Below are positions 58,043 through 64,000 of a stretch of DNA of 64,000 nucleotides, in pieces (the first letter of the stretch is position 1; each line of letters starts with the position of its first letter). The position numbers and the translations under genes are program-made. Origin of the DNA: Glandiceps talaboti (Eukaryota; Hemichordata; Enteropneusta; Spengelidae); assembly GCF_964340395.1 (NCBI RefSeq), contig NC_135560.1:1173501-1237500 (forward strand), written 5' to 3'. The notes below the pieces were generated by a model, which saw only the letters and a program-made list of their open reading frames with translations, made no database searches and had not been told where the DNA came from.

Positions 58043-59520
58043 ATGGAAGAATTTTTGTTATACATGTAGTAAATGCATGGCACTAAAAGTGCCAATAAAA
58101 GCTATTTTTTCCTCACTACATACTGACTTTGTATTCATAGCACTACATACTGATTTGACATTGATTGTGCTGTGTGCAACAATTTTGACTAATTTAGTTA
58201 GAAGGGGTGGGGGCTAAAAGGGGGTTCTGAGGCCTTACTAAAAGAATTTAATTTTTTTTAACTATTTATCTCACCCCTACAGAAATGTGTTGATTTATCA
58301 TACATATACAACTACTGAACCTGGTACTTGGCATAGTATGAACTACATGTCTTCTTGCCAAAAGTAACATCACCAAGTTTAATACATGTTGCCAGGTTAG
58401 ATGTGAAACTCACTTTGTCGTGCTATTCTTTTACACCATAAACTACCAAGAATGAAATATTATCCAAGGTGAACACAATATTACTCAGGATTCTCATTGA
58501 ATATATATTATGTGAATGACTGATGAACAAAATTATAAACACAGACTTGTTTAATGGTTATCTAGTAAAATGCTACTTAAGTACTGCAGCTAGGACTTCT
58601 ATAGTACACAGTGCAAAGTTATGAGGAAAATTAGATTTTACATCTCCCTGGGAATATGTTAAATCATTGAGTGACTGTATACTAGTAACTATGATTAAAA
58701 TCTTGTCAGCAGATAATATTACATTTCCTTGGTATTAAAATGTATTTATTTTCAAGGCTATCATGTTGTCAGCATTATACTGGACAACATAGCCAGTAGT
58801 ATGTGAATTGAATTAGTAATCTAGTTCTAAAACAGCTGTAGTACAGAAAACTTTTTATGACAATTTCTATTTTAAAATCAGTGACATGCTATCACATTTC
58901 AGTATTCAAAACCTGTTCAATTCTCATTAAAATTAACAGTTTGGTCAATGAAGGGAGGGGAGTTTTGAGTCAGTGCCATGTGCAAACTGGTCAATGTGTG
59001 TACATGCATTGACAGTTATTGACATTGGTTTATAATTATATTAACTCCATTTCTAATATTGTACTTGATAATTAGCTGAATTAATCTATGGTAATTGTTC
59101 ACTCAATCAGAGAGATATCCTAGAACTTTTGGGTACTAAACCATGAATATTTTGTATTTCAGTGAAAAGACAATCAATACTTCTCACAGGGTTAATGTTC
59201 CTATCTAAAGAGCTTTTAATACATGTGAAATAATGGATTTTGGTTAGCACTTAAAATTACTGAAAATGTAACATGTAAAATTAACAATGTGTGTGTGTGG
59301 TATTATGCTTTGAGAATAGTGTCTTTGCAAGAACAAAAAGACAGTTTCTTGTCAACAGATGGGAGGGGGGGGGGATCAGTGTGTATTTTTATTTGTCAGA
59401 GGGGGGGGGTTTGTTTTGTAGATGAATTGCAGGGGGTGGGGGTTCACTACTTTTAAGTACAACACGAGCAAAAAGACACTGGCCCACCTCTGGCTGTAAA
59501 AACTGATTGCTCCCTAAATT
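58043..59520 (+). repeat. Segmental duplication, copy 2 (copy 1 at 42.46-45.74 kb)
   Basis: 'gcatggcactaaaagtgccaataaaagc' to 'aaaactgattgctccctaaa' follows copy 1 in order and lacks the F1 insertion ('ttaattttttttaactattt' at 58251). An extra block at about 58580-58830 is missing from copy 1. The right end is F2-like with G runs (59360-59515). Confidence 0.85.
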
Positions 59521-59740
59521 TCAATGAAACTTGCTACACATTGCTAATGATATGAACTTATTTGTGTTGGTAAACATCCTATGAATACTAATGAGTTATT
59601 TGCATAATTAAAGATTTTCAGTAATTATACTATATCTTAGGACTGCAAGCTGCTATAATTTGGTATATACATTGATAATAAAAAATTGCATATTTCTTAT
59701 AAAGCTTGATGGTGTACCTTTTTAGCACAACTGATTTTTA
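59521..59740. mobile_element. F3 inner unit and F1 left-end stub
   Basis: 'tttgcataattaaagatttt' with 'cagtaattatactatatctt' is an inverted F3 inner unit. At 59723 'tagcacaactgatttttaat' starts like F1 and stops within the hairpin. Confidence 0.5.
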
Positions 59741-61795
59741 ATCACAACAATATTGTAAGGTTTTCACAACCAATTAGCATGCTTGTTTCAAAATCATTCA
59801 GCCAGTTCGCAACACCCTCATTTGCATACAATCTATACTTCAGACCACGATTGTTGCATTGCACTTTGAATGGCTGCTCACAGACCGTATTTTAGGGTAT
59901 TTTAACCCACTATTTTAGATAGTGTAAAAGCATAAACCTCAACTGATAGATCTTCTTTTTTATGCCAGTAAAATCAATAGAGAAATTATTTGTCAGAAAA
60001 ATACAGTGATTTCGTGAAGCATACTTGTGTGCTGTAAATAACCATCATGAAAATAGCGAGGTCATTGTGTAAGAATTTTTGGTAGAAAGCAGGTGATTTT
60101 ACCTTGTTTGACCTGGTGATTTTCCATAGTGAAACAGGAATGCTGGAGTTCTTCGTACGCACTAAAATCTTAGACCCACTATAAAGGTTTGTTTTCAGAT
60201 AACACGTAACTTGTGTTTAATTCGATATTGTCCTGCAATTTGTGAACCAGAATGGAGAAAATTCACATTGAATTTATGCATATGCAGTCTCTGAGACTCT
60301 CTGTGCAGTCCATATAGTAAACTTACTTAGGTCAAAGCAGGGGGGGGGGGACGATACCTACCAGGTGATATGGTTTGACCCCGAGAACAATAGAGCGTGA
60401 CCCCGCTGCACTACAAGCGAGAAGAACACCATGTATTCAATGAAAAAAAATCAACATTTATACATTTTGATTCATGATAATTTACGTTATATCTTGCTAC
60501 CACTAAGTGCTCCACGAATAATGACTATACGGCAGCGTCAAAGACTAGTCGAAACTGTCTTAATTTCAAGATGGCGATGCACGCCTCATCATATTCCTAT
60601 ATGTAATGTTGTACTAGTATTCCTATATGTAATGTTGTACTATGTTGTACCATACACTTTCGAACAAACCACTTTGCCAGAAATGCTGTTATAAATACAA
60701 AAAAAACACCGTAAATCTCACATTTTTATTTTATTTTATATAATACATTTTTTCGTGTCATTGTCATATAACTAGGGCCACCCTGGATACATTATGCAGC
60801 GATCACATATATATTTCTGACGGGAGTACTCCTCACTCTCTCTGCAAGAAATGCGTCGAAGGCACAACTAGTTTCATTTCATTGGGAACATCACGTATCT
60901 GAAACAATACACATGTAAAAATGTTAAACAACTACATAGTTTACTTGTCGACACGAATGAAACTTCATTTTTCAGTAAGTATGGCAAGACAGAGAACGCA
61001 GAAAGAACGTAAACTTATGGGCGTTAGACCGGGTGCGGTACGTTATGCCAGGCGTAGCACACTGATCACCTGACGTCGAGCTTGCACACTAGCGTATTAG
61101 ACGTAGACGTCGCTTGCTGGATGTTGAATGTCACAACTATCACAGTCATTAATTATCAATGAACATGTAGGTGTCCAACAAATGCTGCCTTTAAGTTGAT
61201 TCTAGAAAATGGAATGTCCATGTGCTTTTTTTATTTTGGTAAAACGCGACTGCGACCTACTGTATATACCGAACTACAAATACAATGAACTGCAGGCCGG
61301 CATGTACACGTACGGTACGGTATACTCGGTCACGTCGCTGAATACTTTTCGATCTGATTTGGCGATGAAATATACTAGTACACATAATAAATTACGATGG
61401 CAAAAATAAAGGAAAGACGAATTTAAAAGGTATGAAACGTGAAAATGTACGTACCTTGTCAATCTGTTGTCAGCAGCAAATTTGTATGCAGTAGTACACA
61501 GTGCTAAGTGTAGGCAGGAAGTGTACTCGACAGTGTATCAATACTGAATGAGCTTCATTGCACTGACGCGATAGCGTGTCATGTGACAGGCATCGTCCCG
61601 TAAAAATAATTACAACTATTAAAGCTGCAACCTTGCAAGCAGTGTTTGCAGAGCCCAAGCAATTTGCCCAGCAGGCAATGATGTGCTGCATGGAGGTTGG
61701 AGTAGTCTTCCTTCTACACGTCAAATTGTAAGGTTATCTATACACTTGTTTCAGAAAAGAACATTTTAAAAATCATTTGGAGGAAAATCCGATAT
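59741..61795. other. Intergenic, no supported gene
   Basis: Sequence is less repetitive and richer in CpG at about 61000-61120 and 61300-61340. A G run occurs at 60341-60351 and a 28 bp direct repeat ('cctatatgtaatgttgtact') at 60594-60642. Frames at 60431-60694, 61209-61409 and 61470-61724 (minus) have no recognisable domain, so I leave them uncalled. Confidence 0.45.
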
Positions 61796-62195
61796 GGAGA
61801 AGTTGTCATTTTTAAACTTTCGTAAAATCCAATATGGCCGCAGATTGCAATGCTTTTCGCAATCAGTCAATCAGTGCAGTGCTTTTGGAGATGCCATTTT
61901 TAAATTTTCGTAAAATCAAATATGGCCACCATAGCGGTTAACTGATTGCAACGCTTTTCGCAAACTTGAAAGACATCACTTATATGATGCTATACACAAA
62001 AGATCACACCATGTGGACTGCTCCTTCTGGAGAAGAAGACTTTTAAAGGAAAATACCATTTTTTGAAAAATCCAATATGGTGTCCAAGGTCAAGTGACTG
62101 CACACGATTTTATTACAACCTTTAAAGTAGTCAAGTAGTTCATTCTATTTGCCAAAATGCAAGTCAATCAGTGCAGTGCTTTTGGAGAAGTTGTC
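61796..62195. repeat. Diverged units of the 'ccaatatggc' repeat
   Basis: 'gtaaaatccaatatggccgc', 'gtaaaatcaaatatggccac' and 'gatcacaccatgtggactgc' are older copies of the 325 bp unit that follows. Confidence 0.7.
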
Positions 62196-62845
62196 ATTTT
62201 CAAATTTCCGTGAAATCCAATATGGCTGTTATAACGGTCAACTGATTGCAATGCTTTTTGCAAACTTGAAAGACATCACTTAGATGATGTTATACACAAA
62301 AGATCACACCAAGTGGACTGCTCATTCTGGAAAAGAAGATTTTTAAATGACAAATGTCATTTTTTTGAAAATCCAATATGGCGGCCAAGGTCACGTGACC
62401 ACATGTAATTTTATTGGCAAAATTAAAAGGGCAGGGGACATGCATACTACGTACCAAATTTCGAGCCAACTGGACCCCTAGGTTTTGAGACAAAATTGTT
62501 TTAAGATTTTCACAAAACCCATTTTCAAATTTCCGTGAAATCCAATATGGCTGTTATAACGGTCAACTGATTGCAATGCTTTTTGCAAACTTGAAAGACA
62601 TCACTTAGATGATGCTATACACAAAAGATCACACCAAGTGGACTGCTCATTCTGGAAAAGAAGATTTTTAAAGGACAAATGTCATTTTTTTGAAAATCCA
62701 ATATGGCGGCCAAGGTCACGTGACCACATGTAATTTTATTGGCAAAATTAAAAGGGCAGGGGACATGCATACTACGTACCAAATTTCGAGCCAACTGGAC
62801 CCCTAGGTTTTGAGACAAAATTGTTTTAAGATTTTCACAAAACCC
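62196..62845. repeat. 325 bp tandem duplication
   Basis: 'attttcaaatttccgtgaaa' starts at 62196 and again at 62521; the two units differ at only a few positions (gatgatgtt/gatgatgct, aaatgac/aaaggac). Each holds 'aaaatccaatatggcggcc' followed by CACGTGACC, a YY1-like ATGGCGGC core next to an E-box. Confidence 0.92.
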
Positions 62846-64000
62846 AATATGGCGGCCTGGAATTCCTGGGTCAGGTGCATGGTCCCTGATAAGCCTACCA
62901 AAATTGAAAGGTTTACAGGCAACTGTTTTCCAGTTCCAGCTCAACAAAAAACCAACAGAAGAAGGCCATTATGGCTTGGGCCCCTAATAATTTGGCTTTT
63001 GCATTATGTTTTGCATCTCTTTCCTCATTTTTAAGAAATCCGAATAGGTTTTCTTCGGTCATGTCAGTGATCGTATACATACTAGGACTACATGGAGTAG
63101 AGTTATTTAGTTTGCATGTTGAGAAGTATAAATATTGTGAAATATCAAGCATGAAGTTTAAATACAATAGAATGATGAAAAAACCAAAGTATTGGGCCAA
63201 TGTCATCTACTAGTTAACTAAGTTGGAGATACCACATTCATAAACCGTAATATAAGGATATAATTGCGTAATTTTTAATCAATGCAAGTCATAAAAATGG
63301 GAAAAATAACTAAATGGACACCACACCCTATGTCTTATAAGACAAATAAAAGCCCACACAGAACAAATTTTATTCAAATTCCAGTTGGAAACGAAAGTCT
63401 ATTTTTACATGTATAAGGAAGCTGCAGAAATTGCAGTTGAATATAGTACGTTGTAGTCTTGCGACGAATTCCACTTCGATCTTAAAAGATGCATCTTTAC
63501 AAACTACGTTTGAAAATGTCAACAGTCTTTGCATTTCTTATTTGAATGGAAGTAAATTCCATAGAGAGGGTGTGCACACTGAAATAATCAAATGGTCATA
63601 AGGGACTGGACAGAAATTACAGGGTGGGGTGGGCTGGTGTTTTTAGTTGGTGGGTCACTATTTTATGCGCAAGGGATTGGGGGTCACTGATCTAGGTTGT
63701 TGATCCTTGTCATACAGTTACTATTAAATTCCACTGCACACTCAGGAGAGAAGATAGCAGCTCATCAGGATACATGCTTTACAAAGACAAAAAGAATAAA
63801 ATTAGGGAGTTCTTCTTAATTGCAGTTTGGTAACTTTTATTAACATACAGTGAATGTGACATTTTTTGGGGGACTGACAGTACTATATTTTACAGTGAAG
63901 ATTCAATTTTGGTAAAACTAAGTGACTGTGTTGAATTGTATTTGTCAAGTCGTTAGAGTTTGTCAGGAAAGTCACTTTTTTCATGCATGGTAGAGGGGGT
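62846..64000. other. Intergenic, nothing firm
   Basis: A G-rich F2-like segment ('acagggtggggtgggctgg', 'gggtcactatttta') lies at about 63618-63690. Frames at 62810-63213 on both strands overlap one another and show no known domain. Confidence 0.45.

Noticed and set aside
60431-61724. Three frames of 66-87 codons
   Set aside because: No recognisable motif and no splice or polyadenylation context. Kept as unassigned sequence.
62290-62947. Two related minus-strand frames of 67 and 110 codons
   Set aside because: They are the same frame repeated by the 325 bp tandem duplication; similarity between them reflects the DNA repeat, not coding constraint.

Overview
This is animal nuclear DNA: AT-rich, intron-containing, packed with microsatellites, minisatellites and nested transposable elements, with two spliced genes on the + strand. 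The gene families and repeat style suit a marine invertebrate (invertebrate deuterostome or lophotrochozoan); I cannot name the species. I recognised no tRNA, rRNA, bacterial operon or CRISPR locus.

Gene 1 (13.6-28.3 kb, + strand, 5' end not visible) is assembled from four exons whose splice phases agree at all three junctions (1-1, 1-1, 1-2, 2-stop): an antistasin-type cysteine-rich module, one Ig domain, one transmembrane segment and a 269-residue histidine/serine-rich cytoplasmic tail. It looks like a small cell-surface receptor or adhesion protein. Its last intron carries two large minisatellites (31 bp and about 25 bp units) and a 343 bp foldback element.

Gene 2 (46.6-50.8 kb, + strand) is a complete two-exon Krueppel-like factor of the KLF9/13/14/16 group: 251 residues, an N-terminal Sin3-interaction motif, three C2H2 fingers, and a phase-1 intron in the linker between fingers 1 and 2.

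The rest is mobile or repetitive. 1-2.4 kb: a broken DIRS-type (tyrosine recombinase) retrotransposon. 7.4-7.8, 35.6-37.4 and 43.4-44.0 kb: non-LTR retrotransposon pieces. 29.6-31.2 kb: a piggyBac-like non-autonomous element in TTAA sites. 40.4 kb: a 231 bp MITE with 9 bp target duplication and a related empty site at 48.4 kb. Five recurrent families are called F1 to F5 here. F1 has a hairpin left end, a microsatellite at a fixed place beside it, internal modules of about 135 bp each carrying an ATGCAAAT octamer, and inverted termini TAGCACAACTG/CAGTTGTGCTA; it resembles Helentron-associated elements. F2 has G/C runs and ends in an ACTGACCGGTCCCTAA-like sequence. F3 has inverted CTTCCGTAAGG motifs and ACAG-type repeats. 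F4 is rich in 'gaccttgacc/aaggtcaaa'. F5 starts TTAGCTCCACTGTCAG. Several minisatellites have grown out of F1 modules.

The least ordinary items are the F1 family with its empty-site evidence, the antistasin-Ig-transmembrane gene, a 142 bp palindrome at 37.6 kb, and a 90 bp sequence at 54.1 kb in which a segment holds its own inverted copy at its middle.
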